Of a stretch of DNA of 64,000 nucleotides, positions 45,565 to 53,229 are shown piece after piece. This DNA is from Vibrio maerlii (GTDB lineage: Bacteria; Pseudomonadota; Gammaproteobacteria; Enterobacterales; Vibrionaceae). The first letter of the stretch is position 1; each line of letters starts with the position of its first letter. The stretch spans positions 186,001 to 250,000 of the forward strand of contig NZ_QRHC01000004.1 in assembly GCF_003415655.1 (NCBI RefSeq), in the 5' to 3' direction. Below the pieces are notes generated by a model that made no database searches, was not told the DNA's origin, and was given only the letters and a program-made list of their open reading frames with translations. A program made the translations under genes and the position numbers.

Positions 45565-46044
45565 TCAACAGCGAGAAGCGTCAGCTGAAACAATCGTAGG
45601 ACGCCCTGCAGAAGCGTTAGAACGATATATAACTACACAGGTTTCGTCAGTGTCTTCACTTCCCGCGAAGGAATAGACAATAGTCTCGTCTTCCAGTGCT
45701 TCACTGTGCTCTCCGATTTCAACCCAATCGCTATTCTCACCGCTTAATCCTTCGACGGCAGCTCCGATACCAGTGACCGATGCTCTTGGGTAGCCGAAAT
45801 CGAGAGCAATGTCATCTACTTCCGGAGCATCCCCAACTGGAATATTTTCAAGGTTCTTAATAGTCGCTCTACTATATACAACAGAAGCTGCACTTTCCAT
45901 TGCTGCTCTTAAGCCATCAAGTGCCGCCGCTCTAGCATCAGATTGCAGGTTTAGAAAGCGAGGGGCGGCTGTGACAGCCAATATGCCAAGAATAACGATG
46001 ACGACAACTAACTCGATGAGGGTAAAACCTGTATTTTTTTTCAT
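45565..46044 (-). CDS. MSHA-type type IV pilin-like protein
   Basis: Prepilin of 159 residues. The N-terminal KKNTGFTLIELVVVIVILGI is the class III prepilin signal with cleavage before Phe and Glu5. A long helix with NLQSDARAAALDGLRAAMESA follows. The C-terminal disulfide pair (ETCVVIYRS and DASRC) marks the D-region of MSHA-like pilins. No pilus assembly genes are nearby, so it must use machinery encoded elsewhere, or act as a minor or adhesive pilin. Confidence 0.88.
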   Translation of the reverse strand: MKKNTGFTLIELVVVIVILGILAVTAAPRFLNLQSDARAAALDGLRAAMESAASVVYSRATIKNLENIPVGDAPEVDDIALDFGYPRASVTGIGAAVEGLSGENSDWVEIGEHSEALEDETIVYSFAGSEDTDETCVVIYRSNASAGRPTIVSADASRC

Positions 46045-46319
46045 ATATCCACTGATTGCATCAACTTGATGATTGGTTTCCGTATTGAATATTAATTATA
46101 AACATAATCGCCTTTAACGTAATGACCTTGATCATTATTTACAGTATTCAATACTTTGGGTATAAGACTAATGTTCTGCTTTTATCTTAGTTCACCATTT
46201 ACCTCTTTGAGTAAACGTTACCATGATAGTGATGGATAACGAGAATTAAGTGCATTTGTCATGGCTCCCGAAGCACGTAACTCCCGTCATCACTACGTTG
46301 GCGTAAAATTCAACATTAC

Positions 46320-46364
46320 TTACCCACAGTTATCCACAAAATCCGTGGATAACTTTTTGGATAA
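46320..46364. promoter_or_regulatory. Cluster of four DnaA-box-like sites
   Basis: Within 45 nt: TTACCCACA (46320), TTATCCACA (46330, exact match to the DnaA consensus), CGTGGATAA (46344, inverse box with one change) and TTTGGATAA (46356, inverse, weaker). The middle pair also forms the 9-bp inverted repeat GTTATCCAC/GTGGATAAC followed by TTTTT. GATC sites are sparse around it, so it is not an E. coli-like oriC. Possible DnaA-binding or titration site. The rest of the gap (46045-46568) shows no gene. Confidence 0.6.
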
Positions 46365-46568
46365 CTGAATCATGAACTTAGAGGCCACCATGTCGAGCCC
46401 TTTTCTATTGGGAGCTCATGTTAAATTCATGAGTTAAATAACTCACCGTTTTGTATCCTGTGATTTTCCGTCAAGTATTTTTCTCAAAATTTTTTCGGCT
46501 TGGATTGGTTGTCCTTTTACAAAACACTACAAAAAATATGATTTTCATCAATTCGCAGATTCAGTAAA

Positions 46569-48035
46569 ATGTCTACTTCAATTTATAAGCGAATCATTGA
46601 GTTAATGGATAATCAGTCAAAGCCGATTTCGGTGGCCGTTGTTGGTGGTGGGATTTCAGGTTCTACTTGTGCGATGTTGTTGGCAGAACAGGGAGCGAAT
46701 GTATCTCTTATCGAAAAAGGACCAAGTTTAGTTAATGGTCCACCTATTTGTCATTTGCACGCCGGTGGGAATCTATACCGAGAGATTTCTGAGCACCAAT
46801 GCTTAGAACTGCTAAGACAGTCTATTGATACGGTTAGGCTTTATCCACAATGCTTAAATGTTCGTCCTACCGTTGTCGCGGTACCGAAATCCGACAACGG
46901 TGATCCACTTGCATTGTTACCCAGACTAAAGTTAATTCAATCGACTTACCAACAGCTGGTTTCTCAAGATGAACGAAATTCGGTACTTGGAGAGCCTGCT
47001 GATTACTATCGTCTGTATAAAAGAGAAGATATCGAAGCGCTAGCCAATTCGACTCAGACTGATTTAAAAGATATTGACCAATGGTTGATTCCGTTCGCGA
47101 AGCATGTAGATCTAGAACAGCTGAAGTTTCCTATTGTTGTTGTTCAAGAGTTTGGTCTAAGCGTGTTTCGTATGGCTGCAATGGCAGATCTAGCAGTAAG
47201 CACAATTCCAAGCTGTAATGTTAGGTTAAACACTGAATTGCTTGGCGCTTCCGAATCTGAGAATGGCTGGCGACTAGAACTACGAAATGGTGATCAGACC
47301 TATTCGCAACACTTTGATTATTTGGTGAATGCTTCTGGTTTTGAAACAGGAAAGATTGACGATTTAGTATCAAAACCAAAGCAGCGCTTTGTAGAGTTTA
47401 AGGCGGCCTACGTAACCCGTTGGAGCGATTGCAATGAGCAATGGCCTGAAGTGATATTCCACGGTGAGCGCGGCACACCGAAGGGGATGGCTCAATTAAC
47501 CCCTTATGCTGGTGGATATTTTCAACTCCATGGTATGACCGAAGAGATCACTTTGTTTAAAGGTGGTTTGGTTGGTTCATCTCACTTGAGCTCTCAACCT
47601 AGATTACCGAATGCGTATACTCGCAAAATCAATCAAGGTTGGAGTAATGAGATTCAACAAAGTCGTACGGAAAAAGCCATACACCATCTAGCTTGTTTCA
47701 TCCCATCATTCGTGACAGCACAAGTTGGTGGTAAGCCTTTATATGGAGCACAGCAAATCCCGGGTAATGATCCTTCATTGCGCGCTGCTGATGTTCATTT
47801 TGAAGGTAATAACTATGCGAGAGTAGAAATTGTTAAGGCGTCTTCTGCAATTGATGCTGCAATGAAGTTAATTAAGCACTTGGGATTGAGTGACGGTAAT
47901 GCTGAGCAAATTATCGAATCTTACTCTCCAAATCTTTCGGGTTTGTCTGCTAACGAAGTGGTATTACGCGCTGAAGAATTAGCTCTTCAGCGAGGTTATC
48001 CAGTTGAACTCGCACAAGTATCAGGGCTTAATTGA
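46569..48035 (+). CDS. FAD-dependent oxidoreductase
   Basis: Protein of 488 residues. The FAD-binding Rossmann start VAVVGGGISGSTCAMLLAEQ with Glu at the end of strand 2 (SLIEKGP) is at ~22-52, and YLVNASGFETGKIDDL near 255 is the second FAD contact. It belongs to the DAO-like superfamily. The substrate is not evident. The start is uncertain (ATG at 46569, or Met at 46605 in LMDNQSK). It is convergent with pxpC with a gap of 27 nt. Confidence 0.82.
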   Translation: MSTSIYKRIIELMDNQSKPISVAVVGGGISGSTCAMLLAEQGANVSLIEKGPSLVNGPPICHLHAGGNLYREISEHQCLELLRQSIDTVRLYPQCLNVRPTVVAVPKSDNGDPLALLPRLKLIQSTYQQLVSQDERNSVLGEPADYYRLYKREDIEALANSTQTDLKDIDQWLIPFAKHVDLEQLKFPIVVVQEFGLSVFRMAAMADLAVSTIPSCNVRLNTELLGASESENGWRLELRNGDQTYSQHFDYLVNASGFETGKIDDLVSKPKQRFVEFKAAYVTRWSDCNEQWPEVIFHGERGTPKGMAQLTPYAGGYFQLHGMTEEITLFKGGLVGSSHLSSQPRLPNAYTRKINQGWSNEIQQSRTEKAIHHLACFIPSFVTAQVGGKPLYGAQQIPGNDPSLRAADVHFEGNNYARVEIVKASSAIDAAMKLIKHLGLSDGNAEQIIESYSPNLSGLSANEVVLRAEELALQRGYPVELAQVSGLN

Positions 48036-48062
48036 TACGCGTTTTGACCAAAACCAACAATA

Positions 48063-48989
48063 CTAGTAGCCAAAGTATCGAGCCCATTGGCACCAAACTC
48101 TTTGAAGTCCCTCTAGGTCGCCTTTTACAAACCGGATTTTCTGTCCTGGTTTAGCTTGAGCGAGCCGAGGAAGATCGATTTTCGCAACGCACCCAAGCTT
48201 GGGATAGCCGCCAATGGTTTGTCTATCGTTCAGTAAGACAATAGGCTGGCCATTAGGTGGGACCTGAATAGAGCCAAGCGCAATACCTTCTGAAAGGATG
48301 CTTTTACCGCCATTATCAATTGAGCTGCCTGATAATCGATACCCCATACGATCAGCTTGTTGAGTCACTTCGTATTCTGAAGAATAAAGCGTCGCCTTTG
48401 CTAGAGCGGAGAAAGCCTCTGCTTGGTAGCTCTCTATGACTCTTAACGTCAGTGGTAGGTTATAGTCTGGTGTATAGCGAAAAGAAACGGTTAACAGTTT
48501 CTCGGAATTAGAAGGTTCAAACTCAATCTCATCACCGCTTTGTAACGGTTTACCAAGGCTACTAAGGCCACCAAGTTGATCTCTCACCACTGTACTCACA
48601 CTGCCCAATACACTATTTGTAAGCTTGAACCCTCCTTTGACTGCAAGGTAGGCCCTTAATCCATTTTTAGGTAATCCAAATCGAATTATCTGGCCTTTTT
48701 TCGCATAGAATGAACTCCAATTGTTCAGTGGCTTGTCATCAAGAGTAGCATTTAAATCACCACCAGCAATTGCAAACATCGCATGATCTGAGACTTCATA
48801 TACCGCTTGACCCAGTGTCAGCTCTATACAAGGGCAAGTACTTACGTTACCCAGTAACTTGTTACACCAACTGAATGCATATTCATCCACAGGGCCGCCA
48901 TTGGTTACGCCCATGTGCGTATAACCATAGCGCCCAAAATCTTGAATTAAAGCCAAAGCACCGGGCTTAATGATCTTTAGACTAGGCAT
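48063..48989 (-). CDS. pxpC: 5-oxoprolinase subunit C
   Basis: Subunit of the prokaryotic ATP-dependent 5-oxoprolinase, 308 residues, of the allophanate hydrolase/biotin-dependent carboxyltransferase family. Key pieces are GALALIQDFGRYGYTHMGVT, NGGPVDEYAFSWCNKLLGN and LSEGIALGSIQVPPNGQPIV. It is the last gene of pxpA-pxpB-pxpC, with a 5-nt gap after pxpB. With PxpA and PxpB it converts 5-oxoproline plus ATP to glutamate. Confidence 0.93.
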   Translation of the reverse strand: MPSLKIIKPGALALIQDFGRYGYTHMGVTNGGPVDEYAFSWCNKLLGNVSTCPCIELTLGQAVYEVSDHAMFAIAGGDLNATLDDKPLNNWSSFYAKKGQIIRFGLPKNGLRAYLAVKGGFKLTNSVLGSVSTVVRDQLGGLSSLGKPLQSGDEIEFEPSNSEKLLTVSFRYTPDYNLPLTLRVIESYQAEAFSALAKATLYSSEYEVTQQADRMGYRLSGSSIDNGGKSILSEGIALGSIQVPPNGQPIVLLNDRQTIGGYPKLGCVAKIDLPRLAQAKPGQKIRFVKGDLEGLQRVWCQWARYFGY

Positions 48990-48994
48990 GTAAA

Positions 48995-49708
48995 TTATCC
49001 CTGTTTAGAAGGAAGTTCTCCTCCTAGTTCCATAAATTCTTGTTGTGAAATTGGGCGAAAAGTTACTTGATCACCAAGCTGTAAGTAAGACTCGCCTTGT
49101 TCTAACAATGAAACAGGGCAGTTACCAATAATGTTCCATCCTCCAGGCGAAGTGTTTGGGTATACCGCTGTTTGGTGATTAGCGATGCCGACACTTCCTT
49201 TTGGTACATGCTGACGAGGTTCGTCCAACCTAGGAAGCTGAATGTGTCGGTCTACATTAGCCATAAATGCAAAGCCAGGGGCAAAACCTAATGCGCAAAC
49301 CATATAGTTAGTTCGAGTGTGGTATTCGATGAGTTGCTCTAATGTAAGGCCTTGTTCTACATATCTTGAAATATCTAACCCAACACTAGGATGATAAAAG
49401 CACGGAAGCTCAATTTCTCTACCTTGGATATAGGAATGCTCAGCTTTAATGCTTGAGTCAACGATGTTGGTAATGACGAGTCTTATTTCTTGTTCAGATA
49501 TTCTAATGGGAAGGTAATCCACCAAAATCGTAGTGTAAGAGGGGGTGATGTTCATGATGACATCATGCAGTTTCTCTCGCATCGCGCTACAAACTCGAGA
49601 CAACACCGGGGTTAGATTCAAGTCGATAGACGTTGATGGTGAATGACGATCAAACTCGATCAGTAGGCTACATTCGTTTATAGATTTAACTTGGTAACTA
49701 ACAGGCAT
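48995..49708 (-). CDS. pxpB: 5-oxoprolinase subunit B
   Basis: Protein of 237 residues of the KipI/PxpB family. Marked by GFAPGFAFMANVDRHIQLPR, then PKGSVGIANHQTAVYPNTSP and GGWNIIGNCPVSL. It forms the complex with PxpC that acts on 5-oxoproline. It lies between pxpA (7 nt) and pxpC (5 nt) in an obvious operon. Confidence 0.94.
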   Translation of the reverse strand: MPVSYQVKSINECSLLIEFDRHSPSTSIDLNLTPVLSRVCSAMREKLHDVIMNITPSYTTILVDYLPIRISEQEIRLVITNIVDSSIKAEHSYIQGREIELPCFYHPSVGLDISRYVEQGLTLEQLIEYHTRTNYMVCALGFAPGFAFMANVDRHIQLPRLDEPRQHVPKGSVGIANHQTAVYPNTSPGGWNIIGNCPVSLLEQGESYLQLGDQVTFRPISQQEFMELGGELPSKQG

Positions 49709-49715
49709 CTAAGAT

Positions 49716-50477
49716 TTAACCTTGTGTGAGTGCTCTACGAATACGTTGAATTAGCGCAATGGACTCTGGATTGTCACCATGAACGCAAAGGGTATCGGCA
49801 TCGAGGTTAATTCTATTGCCTGAAAGTGTGTGAACAACACCAAACTTTGCTAATTCCATTACTTGATTCACTATATCGTCACTATTTTTCAAGACGGCGT
49901 TAGGGTGACTTCTTGGTGCGAGAGAGCCTGAATCTGTATAGCTTCTGTCAGCAAACGCTTCAAACAGTAGAGGAACATCGTATTGATCTGCGATGTCGAG
50001 GTAGTTCTGATTGTCTGGTTTGGCAAGTACCATGAGCGGTAAGTTGAAAGAGGATGCTGCCAAGCAAATTGCATGAAAGACACTGGTATCGCGCATCATG
50101 TCGTTATACAGCGCACCATGGGGCTTGATATATTCAAGTTGAACCCCTTCAAAATCACAAAGTGCTTTGAGTGCACCTACCTGATAGATAACCAGCTGGG
50201 TTATTTCCTCAGAACTATGTGGAATAGATCTTCGACCAAAGCCTTGCAGGTCATGATAGGAAGGGTGAGCTCCTATCTTCACTTTGTGTTCGATCGCAAG
50301 TCTAATTGTCGAATGCATGATGCTAGGGTCTGAAGCATGAAATCCGCAAGCAATATTAGCGAGATCTATCCATGGCATTACTTCTTCATCCTCGCCCATC
50401 TTCCATGATCCATAGCTTTCGCCTAAATCACAGTTCAACAAGAGAGTCGGCTTTTTAGCTGATTGTTCAGCAGACAT
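49716..50477 (-). CDS. pxpA: 5-oxoprolinase subunit A
   Basis: LamB/YcsF family protein of 253 residues. The start LLNCDLGESYGSWKMGED, then LANIACGFHASDPSIMHSTI, IGAHPSYHDLQGFGRRSI and EYIKPHGALYNDM (metal-binding type His/Asp residues) are all as expected. It is the first gene of the pxpABC operon, divergent from the TonB receptor at 50649. Confidence 0.95.
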   Translation of the reverse strand: MSAEQSAKKPTLLLNCDLGESYGSWKMGEDEEVMPWIDLANIACGFHASDPSIMHSTIRLAIEHKVKIGAHPSYHDLQGFGRRSIPHSSEEITQLVIYQVGALKALCDFEGVQLEYIKPHGALYNDMMRDTSVFHAICLAASSFNLPLMVLAKPDNQNYLDIADQYDVPLLFEAFADRSYTDSGSLAPRSHPNAVLKNSDDIVNQVMELAKFGVVHTLSGNRINLDADTLCVHGDNPESIALIQRIRRALTQG

Positions 50478-50498
50478 GGTGAGTTCCGTTGTTTTTAC

Positions 50499-50580
50499 AT
50501 GTGTCTTTAAAACCTAGCTTGATTTTAGACTTGTAAACCGTGATGCAGCTCATTTATTTCTAAAAATGTGTCTTATAAAC
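50499..50580. repeat. Direct-repeat pair in the pxpA/TonB-receptor promoter region
   Basis: ATGTGTCTTTAAAAC at 50499 and ATGTGTCTTATAAAC at 50566 match at 13 of 15 positions, 67 nt apart, between two divergent operons. Candidate regulator site. Confidence 0.4.
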
Positions 50581-50648
50581 ATGTTATACGATATGCTGTC
50601 TCGATAAGCATGTGGGATAATTGCCGAAGAAAAAATATAAAAATTCAA

Positions 50649-52739
50649 ATGATGAAGAAAAACAACGTTTTAATTGGCTTGCTGCTGGCTTGGAGCGGAA
50701 GTGCAATAGCTAACAATGAACAGCTAGACTCATTGATGACAATGAGCCTTGAAGAGCTTTCAATGCTTGATGTCACGATGGAAACGGCTTCGAAAACTGA
50801 GCAAGAGTTGGCAGATATTCCAGCGTCAGTTTATGTCCTTTCTGGCGAGCGTATATTAAGAAGTGGTGCAGCAAACATAACCGAAGCGTTAGCGCTCATA
50901 CCAGGAATGTACGTTTCTAAATCGGGCGAGAACTTCGCCATGGTGTCCACACGTGGTTTTCACGATGGCCTGTATAACAAAATGCTCGTTATGGTCGACG
51001 GCCGCAGCATCTATAGCCCTGTTTATGGTGGCGTGTATTGGACAACACTGGATTACATTCTTGCCGATATTGACCGCATTGAAGTCGTGCGAGGACCAAG
51101 CGGTGCTATCTGGGGCGGTAACGCAGCCAATGGCGTGATAAATATCATTACTAAATCAGCGCAAGATACCCAAGGTTCGTATGTCGCAGCGACAGTTGGG
51201 CGTTACGATACCTATGAAGTTTCGGTTCGCCAAGGTTTACAGCTGTCTGATGACGTTTATGGTCGTGCTTTCTACAAAACAAAGAATGTTCCCGAATACC
51301 TATCGAATGATGCTGAACCATGGCGTACTGACAGCGCTGGCGTGGTGATTGATGGCCGCTCGAATCGCTCCGAGTGGAGTTTTCGCTTTGGTGGGACTAA
51401 AACAGCCTACCATCAAACATGGGAAACTTACCAGATTGAACGGGATACATGGGCGACAACAGTCAATGCTAGCAAAAAGGAATTTGAATCTTCTCTTGCT
51501 TATGCTCAGTTTGAATACCAAACAGAGCTAGAAGACGGTGATAAGCTGAACTCGTCTATCTATATCGATCGAGGGTTCGACAGCGCGCTTGATGCTCCAG
51601 GTGAATATTACACGCTGGATCTAGAAACCAATTATGTTATGCAGCAATTCAATAATCATCGATTGTTGTTTGGTGCAGGGGTGCGCTATCAGTGGATTGA
51701 TTTCACAACCAGTATAAGTGAATTCGACCCTTACAACGCTTATTCAGAAGGTCGTTTTTACGATCAAGATAAAGCGAATGATATGATTGCCAACATCTAT
51801 GTCCAGTCTGAGTATCAATGGACGGATACAATTAGTACGACCATAGGTACCAAGGCGGAATATTTTGAGGTGACTGATCGCATCGAACTTTCACCACAAG
51901 CTCGAGTGATGTACCGGCCAAATGAGCGCAATAGCTTGTGGGCGGGTGTAGGTAGAGTTGCAATTGCTCCGTCTTATATGGAATCGAACTCTTACTATAT
52001 GTACAACTACTCAGATCCTCGACTAGAAAATGATCAGTTATGTCCCCTTTGCTTTGTAACGTATGTACCAAATGATGAGCTAGATACAGAGTCTGTTGTA
52101 ACATACGAAGTTGGGTACCGAACTGAAATTACGTCCAACTCTGCTTTAGGTGTTACAGGCTACTTTAGTACGTACGATAATGTTCGCGGCTCTGACCATC
52201 CAGAGTTGATTATTTCCGAGGACGGGATATACAACTGGGCTTATTATACCAGTGATGATTTCGAAGCGAAGGCATCAGGTATTGAGGTAACAGGCTCGTT
52301 CGACCTTGCTAAGAACTTTTCTCTTTTTACATCTTATAGTTACTTGACTCTTGATGTTAGAAGAAATGGGTTCGGTAGTGAGGAATACGGTGACATCGAT
52401 GTTTTTCAAGATATCGAGAATCAGCACTTGTTGTCATTACAAACACTATGGGATGTCACTGACACGTTGCAGCTTGATTTCGTAGTTCAATATCAAGATA
52501 TCGAATATGGGAATGAGTATTACAACTGGAGAAGTGAATCAGAGAACGAAGGGAACAATACGATCCATGATGTCGAAGCGTTTGTAAGTTTAGACGCTCG
52601 TGTGAGTTGGCAAAAACATGACAAGGCCCCAAGGTTTGAGTTTATAGCGCAAAATATTGGGAACTCTGGCTATTTCGATGCTTGGAACTTGTACTCGAAT
52701 GAAGAACGTCTTTATGTGAGGGTTTCTCATGAATTTTAA
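50649..52739 (+). CDS. TonB-dependent outer-membrane receptor
   Basis: Protein of ~696 residues. Signal peptide VLIGLLLAWSGSAIANNEQ. LEELSMLDVTMETASKTEQE, a TonB-box-like start, leads into the plug domain (~30-150) with ADIDRIEVVRGPSGAIWGG and NAANGVINIITK, then a 22-strand barrel ending ERLYVRVSHEF with a terminal Phe. The substrate is not known. A longer reading from 50568 is possible; I prefer the ATG pair at 50649/50652 next to the signal peptide, although no strong ribosome site is seen. It overlaps the yfiR gene by 11 nt, so receptor, YfiR and cyclase are coupled. Confidence 0.9.
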   Translation: MMKKNNVLIGLLLAWSGSAIANNEQLDSLMTMSLEELSMLDVTMETASKTEQELADIPASVYVLSGERILRSGAANITEALALIPGMYVSKSGENFAMVSTRGFHDGLYNKMLVMVDGRSIYSPVYGGVYWTTLDYILADIDRIEVVRGPSGAIWGGNAANGVINIITKSAQDTQGSYVAATVGRYDTYEVSVRQGLQLSDDVYGRAFYKTKNVPEYLSNDAEPWRTDSAGVVIDGRSNRSEWSFRFGGTKTAYHQTWETYQIERDTWATTVNASKKEFESSLAYAQFEYQTELEDGDKLNSSIYIDRGFDSALDAPGEYYTLDLETNYVMQQFNNHRLLFGAGVRYQWIDFTTSISEFDPYNAYSEGRFYDQDKANDMIANIYVQSEYQWTDTISTTIGTKAEYFEVTDRIELSPQARVMYRPNERNSLWAGVGRVAIAPSYMESNSYYMYNYSDPRLENDQLCPLCFVTYVPNDELDTESVVTYEVGYRTEITSNSALGVTGYFSTYDNVRGSDHPELIISEDGIYNWAYYTSDDFEAKASGIEVTGSFDLAKNFSLFTSYSYLTLDVRRNGFGSEEYGDIDVFQDIENQHLLSLQTLWDVTDTLQLDFVVQYQDIEYGNEYYNWRSESENEGNNTIHDVEAFVSLDARVSWQKHDKAPRFEFIAQNIGNSGYFDAWNLYSNEERLYVRVSHEF

Positions 52740-53229
52740 AGTTGCGTCTTTGATCGCGTTCATCGTTTCTGGGTTTTCTATTTCAACCAATGCTGCGCAA
52801 TATTCTCCTGATCAAGTTAAAGCCGTTTACCTATATCGTATTGCTAACTTTGTACGGTGGGATAATGAAACTGAAATGGACCGTATACGTTTTTGCATTC
52901 ATGGAAACGAGGCGATTCGTTCCACATTGGAGGTGATTACCAAGGGCAAAAGCATTCGTGAAATGCCGATCGAAGTACTTACCAGTGATAAAAATCGCTG
53001 TGACGTGGTGTTTGTGTCTGGCGAACAACAGATCGAATTTGAGCAATTGAATGATCATGTGCTGACCATTAGTGATACGCAAGGTTTCACCCTTGATGGT
53101 GGTGTTATCGAACTACAAACAATACAAAGCAAGATAAAACCCTTCATTAACCTCGATAACGCTAAAGATGGCGGTTTCTCTATTGGTTCACAACTGCTAC
53201 GAATTGCAACAGTGGAGGGCAAGCAATGA
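52729..53229 (+). CDS. YfiR-family periplasmic regulator
   Basis: Protein of 166 residues with signal peptide FSISTNAAQY. The YfiR/DUF4154 fold contains DQVKAVYLYRIANFVRWDNE, IRFCIHGNEAIRSTL, CDVVFVSGEQQIEF and QSKIKPFINLDNAKDGGFSI, then GSQLLRIA. In Pseudomonas, YfiR binds the periplasmic part of the cyclase YfiN and represses it. Here it is encoded between a TonB receptor (11-nt overlap) and a YfiN-like cyclase (ATGA overlap), so it probably controls that cyclase. Confidence 0.9.
   Translation: MNFKVASLIAFIVSGFSISTNAAQYSPDQVKAVYLYRIANFVRWDNETEMDRIRFCIHGNEAIRSTLEVITKGKSIREMPIEVLTSDKNRCDVVFVSGEQQIEFEQLNDHVLTISDTQGFTLDGGVIELQTIQSKIKPFINLDNAKDGGFSIGSQLLRIATVEGKQ

Noticed and set aside
46320..46364. 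Chromosomal replication origin
   Set aside because: GATC sites are rare around it, there is no clear AT-rich repeat array and no parAB, rctB or mnmG-type neighbour.
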